A stretch of 64,000 nucleotides of DNA. It comes from Nitrospirillum amazonense. Its GTDB lineage: Bacteria; Pseudomonadota; Alphaproteobacteria; Azospirillales; Azospirillaceae. The stretch is taken from positions 310,001 to 374,000 of the forward strand of contig NZ_VITN01000003.1 in NCBI RefSeq assembly GCF_007828045.1. The letters run 5' to 3'. The translations under genes were made by a program, and so were the position numbers. Positions 27,711 through 38,947 of the stretch are shown in pieces. The notes under the pieces were generated by a model. That model made no database searches. It was not told where the DNA came from and saw only the letters and a program-made list of their open reading frames with translations. How positions within the stretch are numbered: the stretch's first letter is position 1; the number at the start of each line of letters is the position of its first letter.

Positions 27711-28565
27711 TCAGACGCGCCAGGCGGAATGGATGGCGGCCACGCCACCCGTCAGCGGCCGGGCCTTGGCCTGGCTGAAGCCCACGGCCTCCAGCCGGCG
27801 GCACAGCGCCTCCCGCTCGGGGAAGCGGCGGATGCTTTCCACCAGGTACTGATAGCTGTCGCGGTCGCCCGCCACCACCTGGCCGATGCGGGGCAGCACC
27901 TCGAAGGAATAGCGATCATACAGCTCACGCAGGATGGGCAGGTTCACCTGGCTGAATTCCAGGCAATAGAAGCGCCCACCGGGCTTCAGCACCCGATACG
28001 CTTCGGCCAGAGCCTTGTCGATATGGGTGACGTTGCGCAGGCCGAAGGCGATGGTGTAGGCGTCGACCGAGCGGTTGGGCAGGGGCAGCGACTCGGCATT
28101 TCCAACCGTCCACTGTAACCCTCCAGTGGGCAGGCCACCGCGCGTTTCCGGCGTCTGGTCCCAGCCTGGCATGGACCCTTTGTCGATGCCGCGGTCGCGG
28201 CCCACACGCACCATGGCTTCCGTCAGGTCGCAGACCATGATCCGGGCGGCGGGCGCCTTGGCCGCCATGCGGAAGGCGATGTCGCCCGTGCCGCCGGCCA
28301 CGTCCAGGATGGTCTCGCCCGCGCGGGGGTTCACCAGGCCGACGAAATCCGCCTTCCACAGCCGGTGGATGCCCACCGACATCAGGTCGTTCATGATGTC
28401 GTAGCGGCTGGCGACGCTGGAGAACACGCCCTGCACCAGCGGCGCCTTCTCCGCCGGGTTGATGGCGCGGAAACCGAAGGATCGCGCCTCCCGCTCCTGC
28501 GCCGTCAGGGCGTCGGTGGCGGTGGTGTCGGCGGTGAAGGGCGGGGGCGTGGGATGGTCGACCAT
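27711..28565 (-). CDS. ubiE: UbiE, ubiquinone/menaquinone C-methyltransferase
   Basis: The 284-residue SAM-dependent enzyme carries out the C-methylation step of ubiquinone (and demethylmenaquinone) synthesis. Family signatures are VFSSVASRYDIMNDLMSVGIHRLWK, then motif I ILDVAGGTGDIAFR, and YTIAFGLRNVTHIDKALAEAYRVLKPGGRF. An insertion of about 25 residues (DKGSMPGWDQTPETRGGLPTGG in part) sits after motif II. A low-complexity 28-residue N-terminus precedes the conserved core. It is the first gene of ubiE-ubiB. Confidence 0.95.
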   Translation of the reverse strand: MVDHPTPPPFTADTTATDALTAQEREARSFGFRAINPAEKAPLVQGVFSSVASRYDIMNDLMSVGIHRLWKADFVGLVNPRAGETILDVAGGTGDIAFRMAAKAPAARIMVCDLTEAMVRVGRDRGIDKGSMPGWDQTPETRGGLPTGGLQWTVGNAESLPLPNRSVDAYTIAFGLRNVTHIDKALAEAYRVLKPGGRFYCLEFSQVNLPILRELYDRYSFEVLPRIGQVVAGDRDSYQYLVESIRRFPEREALCRRLEAVGFSQAKARPLTGGVAAIHSAWRV

Positions 28566-28678
28566 GGCGGCACCATAACGTCGGGACGGGCGCTTGGGTA
28601 GCGGGCTTGGTGGGCAGCCCTGCCCTGAAAACGCGGCAGGATAAGCGGCTTATCTGTTTGGCCTCCCTAGGCGGAAGG

Positions 28679-29518
28679 TCAGGCCGCCACCCCCCTTCGG
28701 GCGAAATAGCGGGCGGGCGGCTCGCCGAAGGCCCGGCGGAACATGGCGATGAAGTTGCTGGGCGTGGCATAGCCCAGGGCGTCCGCCACCTCCGCCACCG
28801 GTTCCCCCTTCGCCAGGCGTTCCAGGGCCTGGGTCAGGCGGGCCTGCTGGCGCCACTGGATCACGCTCAGACCCGTTTCCGCCATGAACAAGCGGCGGGC
28901 GGTGCGTTCCGACAGGCCGGCGTCGCGCGCCAGCACGTCCAGCGTGCGGTCGTCGTCCGGCGCCTCCAGCAGGCGCAGGGCCAGGCGCAACAGGCGGGGG
29001 TCGGTGGGCATGGGCAGGTGCAGCGGTTCATCCGGGGCCAGGCGGACCTCATCCAGCAGCACGGCCAGCAGCCGCTCCTGCTCCGGCGTCAGCGTCGCCT
29101 CCAGCGGCCATTCCGCCACCCGCCGCACCAGGGACCGCAGCAGGTCGCTGATGCCCATGACGCAGGGACGATCGGGCAGGCCGGCGCTGGCCTCCGGCGT
29201 CAGCATCATGCCCCAGCCGTCCAGCACGCCGCTGATGGTCACCTTGTGCATCATGCCGGGCGGCATCCACCCGGCCCGTTGCGGCGGCAGCATCCAGGAC
29301 CCGTGGGCGGTGCGGATATGGACCAGGCCGTTGGCGATGCAGAACAGCTGCCCCCGCCGATGGGCGTGCCAGTCGATCTCCCGCGTGCCCATGCGGGTCC
29401 GGTCCTCCGCCGAATGGCTGCCCCAGAAGGTCAGGACGGGCGGGCCGTCCGCCCGCTCGCACATCTCCAGGAAGGCTTCTTTGCTCATGCGGGGGATGTC
29501 ACTGGCGGCGGGGTGCAT
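28679..29518 (-). CDS. AraC-family transcriptional regulator
   Basis: The 279-residue protein has an N-terminal cupin-type effector domain (DWHAHRRGQLFCIANGLVHIRT and a PPGMMHKV segment) and a C-terminal pair of helix-turn-helix motifs (about 180-275; LDVLARDAGLSERTARRLFMAETG and VAEVADALGYATPSNFIAMFRRAFGEPPARYF). It is divergent from the flavin monooxygenase gene, whose expression it probably controls. The inducer is unknown. Confidence 0.92.
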   Translation of the reverse strand: MHPAASDIPRMSKEAFLEMCERADGPPVLTFWGSHSAEDRTRMGTREIDWHAHRRGQLFCIANGLVHIRTAHGSWMLPPQRAGWMPPGMMHKVTISGVLDGWGMMLTPEASAGLPDRPCVMGISDLLRSLVRRVAEWPLEATLTPEQERLLAVLLDEVRLAPDEPLHLPMPTDPRLLRLALRLLEAPDDDRTLDVLARDAGLSERTARRLFMAETGLSVIQWRQQARLTQALERLAKGEPVAEVADALGYATPSNFIAMFRRAFGEPPARYFARRGVAA

Positions 29519-29659
29519 GGGCTTTCCTCGGGCGGGCTGACGGTTGGCGAACGGTTTGGCCGTTTCGCATTATTTTTCGTCCGACTGTCGTTATCAAGCT
29601 TCCCGTGTTCCGCGTTATCGAATCGCCGGTGGAAAGGTTCAGCCCAGGGTTTGCCGGCG

Positions 29660-30877
29660 ATGGTGGCAGAAATGATGGCAGAGATGATGGCGGAGATGGT
29701 GGACGAGATGGACGAAACGCGGGTGGCGATCATCGGCGCGGGCTTGGGCGGCCTGTGCCTGGCGCAGGCGCTGACGCGCGCCGGTATCGACTGCATGGTG
29801 TACGAGCGGGATGCGGCCTTGGACAGCCGGTCCCAGGGCTATCGCCTGCGCATCGACGCGGACGGTGCCGATGCCCTGGCCCGCTGCCTTTCCCCCGCCC
29901 TGTACGGCCTTTTCCGGCGCACCTGCGCCGTGCCCGCCCCGCGCACCCGCTTCCTGGACGGTCAGCTGGCGCCGGTGAGCGGCCGGGCGCCGGCGGTATG
30001 GAGTGCGGCTGACGACGGCGCCCCCAACCGGGAGGCGGCGGACGACCTTTGCGCCCACCGCCAGACCCTGCGGGAAATCCTGTTGACGGGTGTGGCGGGC
30101 CGGGTGCGCTTCGGCGCCGCCTTCCAAGCGCTGGCCGTGGGTGCCGACGGCCGGGCCCATGTCGCCTTCGCCGACGGCACATCGGTGCGCGCCGACCTGG
30201 TGGTGGCGGCTGACGGCATCAATTCCGCCGTCCGCCGCCAGCTGGCGCCCCAGGCGGAGCCGTTGGATGTCGGCGCGGTCTGCCTCTATGGCCGCACCCC
30301 CCTGACGGCGGCGGTGCGGGCGGCGGTGGGCGACGACCTCTGCGCCGGCACCAGCGTGGTCTTCGCCGACGGTTATGCCGGCATCATCGAGCCCATGCTG
30401 TTCGATTGGGGCGGCACGCCGGCCGGGCTCAGCCCCGTGGCCGACTATCTCTACTGGGCGCTGATCGGGCCCCGCACCCGGTTGATGGGGGCCTTCCCGA
30501 GCGCTGCGCCGGCGGCGGTGGCCGAAAGCCTGGCGCGGGACTGGCACCCCCATCTGCGCGGCCTGTTCCGGCATGCCGATCCCGAGGGCATGGCGCTGTT
30601 GCCGGTGCGCAGCGCGCGCTTGGCCCGCACCTGGCCCTGCTGGACGCCGGGGCCCGTCACCTTCCTGGGCGACGCCATCCATGCCATGAGCCCCGCCGGC
30701 GGCCTGGGCGCCAACGTGACCCTGCGTGATGCCGCCGTGCTGGCGGCCAGCCTGGCCGGTACCGCGCTCCCCACGGCGGCGGCGCGCGCATACGAGGCGG
30801 AGATGCGTGTGCGCGCCGCCCGCGCCATCCACCTCTCGGAAGTGGGCGCCGCGGCCCTGTTCGCGGACGTGTTCTAG
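29660..30877 (+). CDS. FAD-dependent aromatic-type monooxygenase
   Basis: The 405-residue flavoprotein has the GxGxxG motif IIGAGLGGLCLAQAL near the N-terminus, a DG motif VAADGINSAVRRQL, and the GD motif FLGDAIHAMSPAGGLGANVTLRDA, as in the PHBH/TetX/UbiH class. The substrate is unknown. The start is uncertain because the N-terminus consists of repeated MAEM units (in-frame ATGs at 29660, 29672, 29675 and on to 29708); the family-like start would be MDETRVAIIG at 29708, and I report the outermost with AGGG upstream. It is divergent from an AraC regulator, which suggests inducible expression. Confidence 0.88.
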   Translation: MVAEMMAEMMAEMVDEMDETRVAIIGAGLGGLCLAQALTRAGIDCMVYERDAALDSRSQGYRLRIDADGADALARCLSPALYGLFRRTCAVPAPRTRFLDGQLAPVSGRAPAVWSAADDGAPNREAADDLCAHRQTLREILLTGVAGRVRFGAAFQALAVGADGRAHVAFADGTSVRADLVVAADGINSAVRRQLAPQAEPLDVGAVCLYGRTPLTAAVRAAVGDDLCAGTSVVFADGYAGIIEPMLFDWGGTPAGLSPVADYLYWALIGPRTRLMGAFPSAAPAAVAESLARDWHPHLRGLFRHADPEGMALLPVRSARLARTWPCWTPGPVTFLGDAIHAMSPAGGLGANVTLRDAAVLAASLAGTALPTAAARAYEAEMRVRAARAIHLSEVGAAALFADVF

Positions 30878-30909
30878 GATCTTTACCGACTAAACCAAGG
30901 AGATCAGGC

Positions 30910-31299
30910 TTGGATCAGTTCGAGATTCACGACGTCAGCCGCTTTCCCGTGGTGACGACCCGGCCCGGCGCTGCCCGGCCCGGTTATGCGCCGCAATGGG
31001 AACGGGAGATGGACGCCCTGCTGCGGCGGGGCCTCCCCTTCGTCATCCTCATGCCCGACCCGCCGCAGGGGGAGGAGGCGCACGAGGACCGGCGTCTGCG
31101 GGGGATGTGGCTGAAGCGCAACCGCGACACCCTGGCGGCGCTGTGCCGCGCGGTGATCACGGTGGAGCCGGACGCGGTGCGCCGGGCCGCCTTCAAGGTC
31201 CAGGCCGCCATCGCGGTCAAGGCCTTCGGCGTGGCGATGGAGGTCGCCGCCACAGGGGAGGAGGCCGCGAATTTGGCGACGGCCCTGCTCGCCGCCTGA
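30910..31299 (+). CDS. Hypothetical protein with TTG start (129 aa)
   Basis: This 129-residue protein has a DQFEIHDVSRFPVV start, a central PFVILMPDPPQGEEAHEDRR segment, and a helical C-terminal half (LCRAVITVEPDAVRRAAFKVQAAIAVKAF) ending in Ala-rich helices. I do not recognise the family. The TTG start is supported by AAGGAGA at 30897-30903, six bases upstream, much better than any in-frame alternative. It follows the monooxygenase by 32 bp and may be cotranscribed with it. Confidence 0.75.
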   Translation: MDQFEIHDVSRFPVVTTRPGAARPGYAPQWEREMDALLRRGLPFVILMPDPPQGEEAHEDRRLRGMWLKRNRDTLAALCRAVITVEPDAVRRAAFKVQAAIAVKAFGVAMEVAATGEEAANLATALLAA

Positions 31300-31312
31300 T
31301 ACAAACACCAGG

Positions 31313-31342
31313 CAGTGGCCCGAACGCCAACTCGGGCCACTG
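31313..31342. terminator. Hairpin between convergent genes
   Basis: A perfect 11-base stem CAGTGGCCCGA/TCGGGCCACTG (31313-31323, 31332-31342) lies between the hypothetical gene and the convergent phoB. Neither side has a U-run, so intrinsic termination is likely weak. Confidence 0.5.
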
Positions 31343-31385
31343 TGGGGCGTGACTGCGCCCGCCGCCTGAGGGCACCCTCCAATAC

Positions 31386-32090
31386 TCAAGCCGACTTCAT
31401 GTCCAGGGCATAGCCGGCCGAGCGCACCGTGCGGATCATGTCCAGCTCGGTATCCTCGTTCAGGGCCTTGCGCAGGCGGCGGATGTGCACGTCGACGGTG
31501 CGGGGTTCGACATAGACGTCGTGGCCCCAGACGATGTCCAGCAGCTGCTCACGCGAGAACACGCGGCCCGGGTGCTGCATGAAGTGGCGCAGCAGGCGGA
31601 ACTCGGTGGGGCCCAGGTGGATGTCGCGGCTGTTGCGGCGCACGCGGTGGGCCGCCAGGTCCATGCTGATGTCGCCGTAGCGCAGCAATTCCTCGGCCAG
31701 CGAGGGCACGGCCCGGCGCAGCACGGCGCGGATGCGGGCCACCAGCTCGGTCGGGCTGAAGGGTTTGGAGATGTAGTCGTCGGCGCCGGAGTTCAGGCCG
31801 CGCACCTTGTCCGCCTCCTCGCCCCGGGCGGTCAGCATGATGATGGGGATTTCGCGGGTCTTGGGGTTGCGGCGCATCTGGCGGCAGACCTCCAGCCCGC
31901 TCATCAGCGGCAGCATCCAGTCCAGCAGCACCAGGTGCGGCGCCTGCTCGTCGGCCAGCAGCAGCGCTTCCTCGCCGTCGCCGGCGGTCAGCACCCGGAA
32001 GCCTTCCTTCTCCAGGTTGTAGCTCAGCAGCGTGACGAGGTCGGCTTCGTCCTCGACGATCAGAACCAAGGGCTTCAACGAGGCGTTCAT
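31386..32090 (-). CDS. phoB: Phosphate regulon response regulator PhoB
   Basis: The 234-residue OmpR-class regulator has a receiver domain with acidic pocket VEDEAD and phosphoacceptor D57 (LVLLDWMLP), and a winged-helix DNA-binding domain ending in VWGHDVYVEPRTVDVHIRRLRKAL. It binds Pho boxes when phosphorylated by PhoR. It lies 95 bp downstream of phoU on the same strand, and a triple Pho-box repeat precedes phoU, so the phoU-phoB unit is probably autoregulated. Confidence 0.96.
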   Translation of the reverse strand: MNASLKPLVLIVEDEADLVTLLSYNLEKEGFRVLTAGDGEEALLLADEQAPHLVLLDWMLPLMSGLEVCRQMRRNPKTREIPIIMLTARGEEADKVRGLNSGADDYISKPFSPTELVARIRAVLRRAVPSLAEELLRYGDISMDLAAHRVRRNSRDIHLGPTEFRLLRHFMQHPGRVFSREQLLDIVWGHDVYVEPRTVDVHIRRLRKALNEDTELDMIRTVRSAGYALDMKSA

Positions 32091-32185
32091 GGGGTGTCCC
32101 TAAAACTGGCTGTCCCGGGTCGGGGTAAGCGGTGGCGACTCTAATCGTTTGCAGGCCCGGGCGCGGAGGGGGCCGGGGAAAGGGC

Positions 32186-32950
32186 TCACAGATCGTCCAC
32201 GGCGTCGGCGCCGTGCAGGCCGCTGCCGTGCAGATCGACATCGGCCGTGGGGCCGACGAGGAAGCTGGACTGGTCATGTTTGGGCCGGTCGGAGGTCAGC
32301 GTCTGGCCCAGCACCAGGAAGTGGATGGTCTCCGCGATGTTGGTCGCGTGGTCGCCTGCCCGCTCCAGATTCTTGGCGATGAACAGCAGGTGGGTGCAAG
32401 GGGTGATGTTGCGCGGGTCTTCCATCATATAGGTCAGCACCTCGCGGAACAGGCTGGTGTACAGGTCGTCCAGCTCCTCATCCCGGTTCCAGGCGTCGAT
32501 GGCCTTCCCCACGTCGCGGTCGATATAGGCGTCCAGCACGTCCTTCAGCATGCTTTCCACCAGCTTGCCCATGCGCGGAATGGCGCTGACGGGCCGCACG
32601 GCGGGCAGCTTGGCCAGCGCCATGCTGCGCTTGGCGATGTTGGCGGCATAGTCGCCGGTGCGTTCCAGGTCGGCGGAAATCTTCAGGGCGGCCAGGATTT
32701 CGCGCAAGTCGCTGCCCACGGGCTGGCGCAGGGCCAGCATGCGCACGGCCTCCTGCTCGATGCCGCGTTCATAATCGTCCAGCTGATGGTCGGCCTGCAT
32801 CACCCGGGCGGCCAGGTCTACGTCGCGGCGCACCACCGCCTGGACGGCGCCATCCACCTGGGCCTCGGCCACGCCACCCATCTGGGTGATCAGGTTGGAC
32901 AGGCGCTGCAGCTGCTGCTCGAACGACTTAACCGTATGCTCGGCCGGCAT
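32186..32950 (-). CDS. phoU: Phosphate signalling protein PhoU (first copy)
   Basis: This 254-residue protein is two repeated three-helix bundles, each with the PhoU metal-site motif (E-x-x-x-D-x-x-x-N): DLERTGDYAANIAKRS in the first and NLERAGDHATNIAETIHFLV in the second. It damps PhoR signalling when phosphate is ample. A C-terminal extension of about 35 residues is atypical. The MPAEHTVKSFEQQL start (32950) is the family start. Its own Pho box lies about 110 bp upstream. The pst transporter genes, usually adjacent, are absent here. Confidence 0.95.
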   Translation of the reverse strand: MPAEHTVKSFEQQLQRLSNLITQMGGVAEAQVDGAVQAVVRRDVDLAARVMQADHQLDDYERGIEQEAVRMLALRQPVGSDLREILAALKISADLERTGDYAANIAKRSMALAKLPAVRPVSAIPRMGKLVESMLKDVLDAYIDRDVGKAIDAWNRDEELDDLYTSLFREVLTYMMEDPRNITPCTHLLFIAKNLERAGDHATNIAETIHFLVLGQTLTSDRPKHDQSSFLVGPTADVDLHGSGLHGADAVDDL

Positions 32951-33062
32951 TTTCTTACCACCCCACCCCCGGCGGTCCTGGCCGGGGCATGAAAAACGGC
33001 GGCCGGCGGGACACATCGCCGGTCGGGCAGGGTGGACCATAACGACAGGTCGCTATGGAATT

Positions 33063-33091
33063 GCTACAGATAAGCGACAGTTTTATGACAG
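33063..33091 (-). promoter_or_regulatory. Triple Pho-box repeat upstream of phoU
   Basis: On the minus strand three seven-base units repeat every 11 bp: CTGTCAT (33091-33085), CTGTCGC (33080-33074), CTGTAGC (33069-33063), separated by AAAA and TTAT. The 7-4-7 layout and CTGTCAT core match the PhoB binding site. Another half-site (CTGTCGT) lies at 33048-33042. The array lies between phoR and phoU and points to phosphate-starvation control of phoU-phoB. Confidence 0.85.
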
Positions 33092-33190
33092 TGCGCCCGA
33101 ACAGGCCGTTCCCTGAAAGCCACGCCGCCTCAGTGGCTTATCTCATACGGGCGTAGCGCTGCCGTGGGCATGGCCGGCGCCGGCCCACCC

Positions 33191-34699
33191 TCAAGCGGCC
33201 CCCCGACCGCCTTCCTGTGACAGATTCGGGGCAGATTGGGGTACGGGCTTTTCCGGCTTCTCCGCCGCCTTCTCCACGCCGGGCAGGTGCACCGTGAAGG
33301 TGCTGCCCTTGCCCACCTCGCTGTCGATGGTCAGGCGACCGCGGTGGCGGTTCACGATGTGCTTCACGATGGCCAGGCCCAGGCCGGTGCCGCCCAGGGC
33401 GCGGCTGCGGGCGGCGTCCACGCGGTAGAAGCGTTCGGTCAGGCGGGGCAGATGGGTGCGGGCGATGCCCTCGCCCTTGTCGGTCACCGACACCTTGATG
33501 CCGGCCACCTTTTGCGGCGCCTGGCGGGCGCGGATGCCGGTGGCGCCCGGCGCCGGCGGCGCCTCCGCCCGCTCCAGCGACACCACCACGTCGGTCTGCT
33601 CGCGCCCGTACTTGATGGCGTTGTCGATCAGGTTTTGAAACACCTGGGTCAGCTGGTCCTCGTCCCCCTGCACGCGCGGCAGATCCTCGCCCCCCTGGAC
33701 GCGGATGGTGATCTTGCGTGCCGCCGCCTTCAGCTCCAGCATGGCGACCACGCTTTGCACCAGCTGGGCGACGTTGGTCTCGCCGGTCGGGTGGGTGTGC
33801 TCATCCAGCTCGATGCGCGACAGGGACAGGAGGTCCATCACCAGGCGCGACATGCGGCCGGCCTGCTCCTGCATGATGGCCAGGAAGCGGTCGCGGGCGT
33901 CGGCGTCGTCGCGGGCGGGGCCGCGCAGCGTCTCGATGAAGCCCACCAGGGTGGACAGCGGCGTGCGCAGCTCATGGCTGGCGTTGGCCACGAAGTCGGC
34001 CCGCATCTGTTCCGACCGCTTGATGGCGGTGATGTCGTGCAGGGTGACGATGGCGGTGATCTCATGCTGCGGGGCGCCGTCCTCCGCCGCCGGGCGGAAG
34101 GGCGTCACCCGCACCTCCAGCACGCGCTCCACCGGCAGGGGCAGGGTGAATTCAACCCGCCGGCTGTCGCCGCCGGCCAGCACGGCGTCCACCGCGGCCA
34201 GGACATCGGGGTTGCGCACGCTGACCGCCAGGTCGCGGTTCAGCATGCGGTCGCCGAACAGGGCGCGGGCGGCGCTGTTGGCGCGGCCCACCTTGCGCTT
34301 GTCGTCGACCAGCATCAGCGGGTCGTGCAGGGCCTCCACCACCGCCTCGTCGGCGGCCAGGCGGTGCTCGATCTCCTCCCGGTGGCGCAGCCAGTTCTGG
34401 TGCAGCTGGGCGATGTCCTCCAGCAGGGCGGCGCCGGTCAGGGTGCGGGCCTGGGGCGGGGACAGGGGCGTGCGGCGGTCCCGCACCTGGTCCAGGTAGG
34501 CGGCGATGAGCCGGCTGTCGCGCAACACCAGGTGGCGGGCCACGGCGGTGACGGCGGCCACCAGGGCGAAGGCCGCCAGCGCCAGCATCATGTTGAGCCG
34601 CCCGGCGATCACCAGCGCGCCCAGCAACGCCGCCGTCGGCGCCAGCATCAGCACGGCGATGGCGACAAAACGATCGGGACGCGTTTCCAAACGACTCAT
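33191..34699 (-). CDS. phoR: Phosphate regulon sensor kinase PhoR
   Basis: The 502-residue protein has two N-terminal membrane helices (about 12-33 and 38-56), a PAS-type domain (about 115-225), a HisKA domain with phosphoacceptor H242 (ASHELRTPLSTLVGF) and a HATPase domain (NLIDNAIKYG, DKGEGIARTHLPRLTERFYRVD, GGTGLGLAIVKHI). The short periplasmic loop and phoU-phoB neighbours identify it as PhoR. It phosphorylates PhoB. A 240-bp gap with the Pho box separates it from phoU, so it may have a separate promoter. The C-terminal 35 residues are disordered. Confidence 0.93.
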   Translation of the reverse strand: MSRLETRPDRFVAIAVLMLAPTAALLGALVIAGRLNMMLALAAFALVAAVTAVARHLVLRDSRLIAAYLDQVRDRRTPLSPPQARTLTGAALLEDIAQLHQNWLRHREEIEHRLAADEAVVEALHDPLMLVDDKRKVGRANSAARALFGDRMLNRDLAVSVRNPDVLAAVDAVLAGGDSRRVEFTLPLPVERVLEVRVTPFRPAAEDGAPQHEITAIVTLHDITAIKRSEQMRADFVANASHELRTPLSTLVGFIETLRGPARDDADARDRFLAIMQEQAGRMSRLVMDLLSLSRIELDEHTHPTGETNVAQLVQSVVAMLELKAAARKITIRVQGGEDLPRVQGDEDQLTQVFQNLIDNAIKYGREQTDVVVSLERAEAPPAPGATGIRARQAPQKVAGIKVSVTDKGEGIARTHLPRLTERFYRVDAARSRALGGTGLGLAIVKHIVNRHRGRLTIDSEVGKGSTFTVHLPGVEKAAEKPEKPVPQSAPNLSQEGGRGAA

Positions 34700-34862
34700 C
34701 TCCCAAACCCACCCATGCTGATTCCCATGACCTGGCCAAAACAGGCCAGGTCAAAAGTGCGCCTTCCCGTTCATTGCACCGAACATAGCGCAGGAATGGC
34801 GCCGGGAACCCACGTCATGGAAGTTTAATCCCGGGACCGGCCGTGGAGCCATCCCGCTTCAT

Positions 34863-34907
34863 AAGAAAAGGCCGTGGCCTTCGGGCGCACACCCGCCAGC
34901 CACGGCC
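34863..34907 (-). terminator. Terminator downstream of maeB
   Basis: A nine-base stem GGCCGTGGC/GCCACGGCC (34870-34878 with 34899-34907) on the minus strand is followed by TTTTCTTATG, about 75 bp past the maeB stop. Confidence 0.85.
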
Positions 34908-34983
34908 CGCTTTTACTTGAAATCGATGCCAGGCCGGCACCATCCGTATACTGGATACGTTTTTTCCGTTCCGCCGGCCGCAG

Positions 34984-37269
<2,286 letters not shown>

Positions 37270-37716
37270 ACGTTCTCTCTCCAGCGCGTTTACGGGCTGG
37301 TCTTCGCCGGCCCTTTGATTGCCGGGCCGGCCGGTGCCGGCCCTTGTGATTATTGCGCGCGATGGTAGCTGAGCGATCCGGGCGGGGTCACGGGCAAATC
37401 CGCCCCCGACCTCTGTTCCGCGGGCGGGGCTGCAATCGCGGTAGGTCGGGGGCGGCGCCGGGATGCGTGCGGGGGCGCGCATCCGCATGGTCCCGCCCAA
37501 TCGGGGCTGGCGGGGCCGGGCGTCGCGGGGGTGGCGGTTTGGGGCAGGACCGCCCCCGTGACATACCTTTTACGGTCGCCAACCTTGGATCCAGTCTGTG
37601 GCCCGCCCAGATTTTATTCGGCACCCTCGCCGACAGGGCATTGCCCATGGCCCGTATAAGGGGTCATGTATGCTCTTCGCGACATAGACGTCCCGGGTCA
37701 CTCTTCAGGGAAACTG
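37270..37716. other. 447-bp divergent region between maeB and the ECF sigma operon
   Basis: No gene is supported. The left half is very GC-rich with several GC-stem hairpins (for example around 37325-37345). The part from 37560 to 37700 is less GC-rich and should contain the sigma operon promoter. A possible autoregulated ECF promoter could not be identified by eye. Confidence 0.5.
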
Positions 37717-38376
37717 ATGGACGAATCTGTCCAGCCGCCGCCGCGCGTGGGCACGGCTGCGGCTTCCGCCGCCGCCCCATACGCGGGCAACCCGGCCGGC
37801 ACCTTGACGGGGCTGGGGCCGGAGCCGGGTGACGACGCCCTGCTGGCCCGCATCGCCCAGGGGGACCGGCAGGCCTTCGCCCTGCTGGCCGCCCGCCACG
37901 CGCCCAAGGCCATGAAACTGGCCCAGCGCGTCCTGGGCAACGCGGCCGACGCCGACGAGGTGGTGCAGGAGGCGATGCTGCGGGTATGGACGGGGGCCAA
38001 GAACTGGATCCCCGACGGCCGCGCCCGCTTCTCCACCTGGTTGCACCGGGTGGTGGTGAACTTGTGTGTGGACCGGCGCCGGCGTCCCGCCTTCGCCGGC
38101 TTGGAAGGAATACCTGAGCCGCCCGACCCGACGCCATCCGCGGTGAATGTGATGGCGCGGCAACAGACGGCCAAATTGGTGTCGCAGGCCTTGGCGGAGC
38201 TGCCGGAACGGCAGCGGTTGGCCGTCACGCTCTGCTATTACGAGGAGCGCAGCGCCGCCGACGCCGCGCAAATCCTGTCCCTGTCTGTTTCGGCGGTTGA
38301 GTCGCTGTTGGCCCGGGCCCGGCGCGCGTTGCGGGTGCGCCTGTCCGGTGTGGTTCAGGATACGGGTGAGGTCTAG
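37717..38376 (+). CDS. ECF-type RNA polymerase sigma factor
   Basis: The 219-residue protein has sigma region 2 (about 40-105: LARIAQGDRQAFALLAARHAP, DADEVVQEAMLRVW, FSTWLHRVVVNLCVDRRRR) and region 4 (about 150-205: LPERQRLAVTLCYYEERSAADAAQILSLSVSAVESLLARARRALR), without regions 1 and 3. ATG 37717 has AGGGA five bases upstream; an ATG at 37666 is less likely. It is first in a three-gene operon with a membrane anti-sigma-like protein and a periplasmic CnrX/Spy-like protein, which suggests an envelope or metal stress response. Confidence 0.93.
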   Translation: MDESVQPPPRVGTAAASAAAPYAGNPAGTLTGLGPEPGDDALLARIAQGDRQAFALLAARHAPKAMKLAQRVLGNAADADEVVQEAMLRVWTGAKNWIPDGRARFSTWLHRVVVNLCVDRRRRPAFAGLEGIPEPPDPTPSAVNVMARQQTAKLVSQALAELPERQRLAVTLCYYEERSAADAAQILSLSVSAVESLLARARRALRVRLSGVVQDTGEV

Positions 38377-38386
38377 GGGGTTGGTC

Positions 38387-38947
38387 ATGGCTGACAGGGA
38401 ATGGTCCACGGTGGACGTGGAGGATGTCGCGGCATTGACGGCCGTGTACGGCGGCAACCCCGCCCGCTGGCCGGCGGATCGCCGGGCCGCGGCGGTGCGC
38501 GCGCTGGCCATGGACGGTGCCGCGCATGAGCTGGTGGTGAACGAGGCGCGGCTGGACGCCCTGTTGTCCATGGTGGCGGAGCCGGAGATTTCCGCCGCCC
38601 GGGTGGACAGCGTGGTGGCCGGCGCCCTGGCTCGGCTGGATGCGGTGACCGCGCCGGCGGCCAAGGCCGCGCCGCGCAAGCTGGACACCTTCCTGCCCTC
38701 GCCCTTCGACCTGGTACGCACGGCCCTGTCGTGGCTCAGCGTGCGGGCGCCGCAGGCCGGGTGGTTGGCGGGCGCCACGGCGGCCGGTATCCTGGTAGGC
38801 GTCATGACCATGCCGTCCGCCACGCTGCCCGCCACGGAGACCGCGACGGCCCAAGCCGGCGCGACGGTGGAGACGGCGCAGGCCGACGTCACGGACATGC
38901 CCAGCCTGCTGTTCACCTCCTACACCGTGGAGACCCACGCCCGATGA
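38387..38947 (+). CDS. Membrane anti-sigma-like protein
   Basis: The 186-residue protein has a cytosolic N-terminal part (about 1-120; VEDVAALTAVYGGNPARWPADRRAAAVRAL) and one membrane helix (about 125-142), with a short Ala/Thr-rich periplasmic tail. Sequence identity to known anti-sigma factors is not obvious; the role is inferred from its size, topology and position ten bases after the ECF sigma gene with AGGGGG upstream. It overlaps the next gene by ATGA, so all three are coupled. Confidence 0.75.
   Translation: MADREWSTVDVEDVAALTAVYGGNPARWPADRRAAAVRALAMDGAAHELVVNEARLDALLSMVAEPEISAARVDSVVAGALARLDAVTAPAAKAAPRKLDTFLPSPFDLVRTALSWLSVRAPQAGWLAGATAAGILVGVMTMPSATLPATETATAQAGATVETAQADVTDMPSLLFTSYTVETHAR

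Noticed and set aside
31350-31380. Another copy of the dispersed repeat near phoB
   Set aside because: Only a short CCCTCAGGCGGCGGG-like similarity exists; the following blocks are missing.
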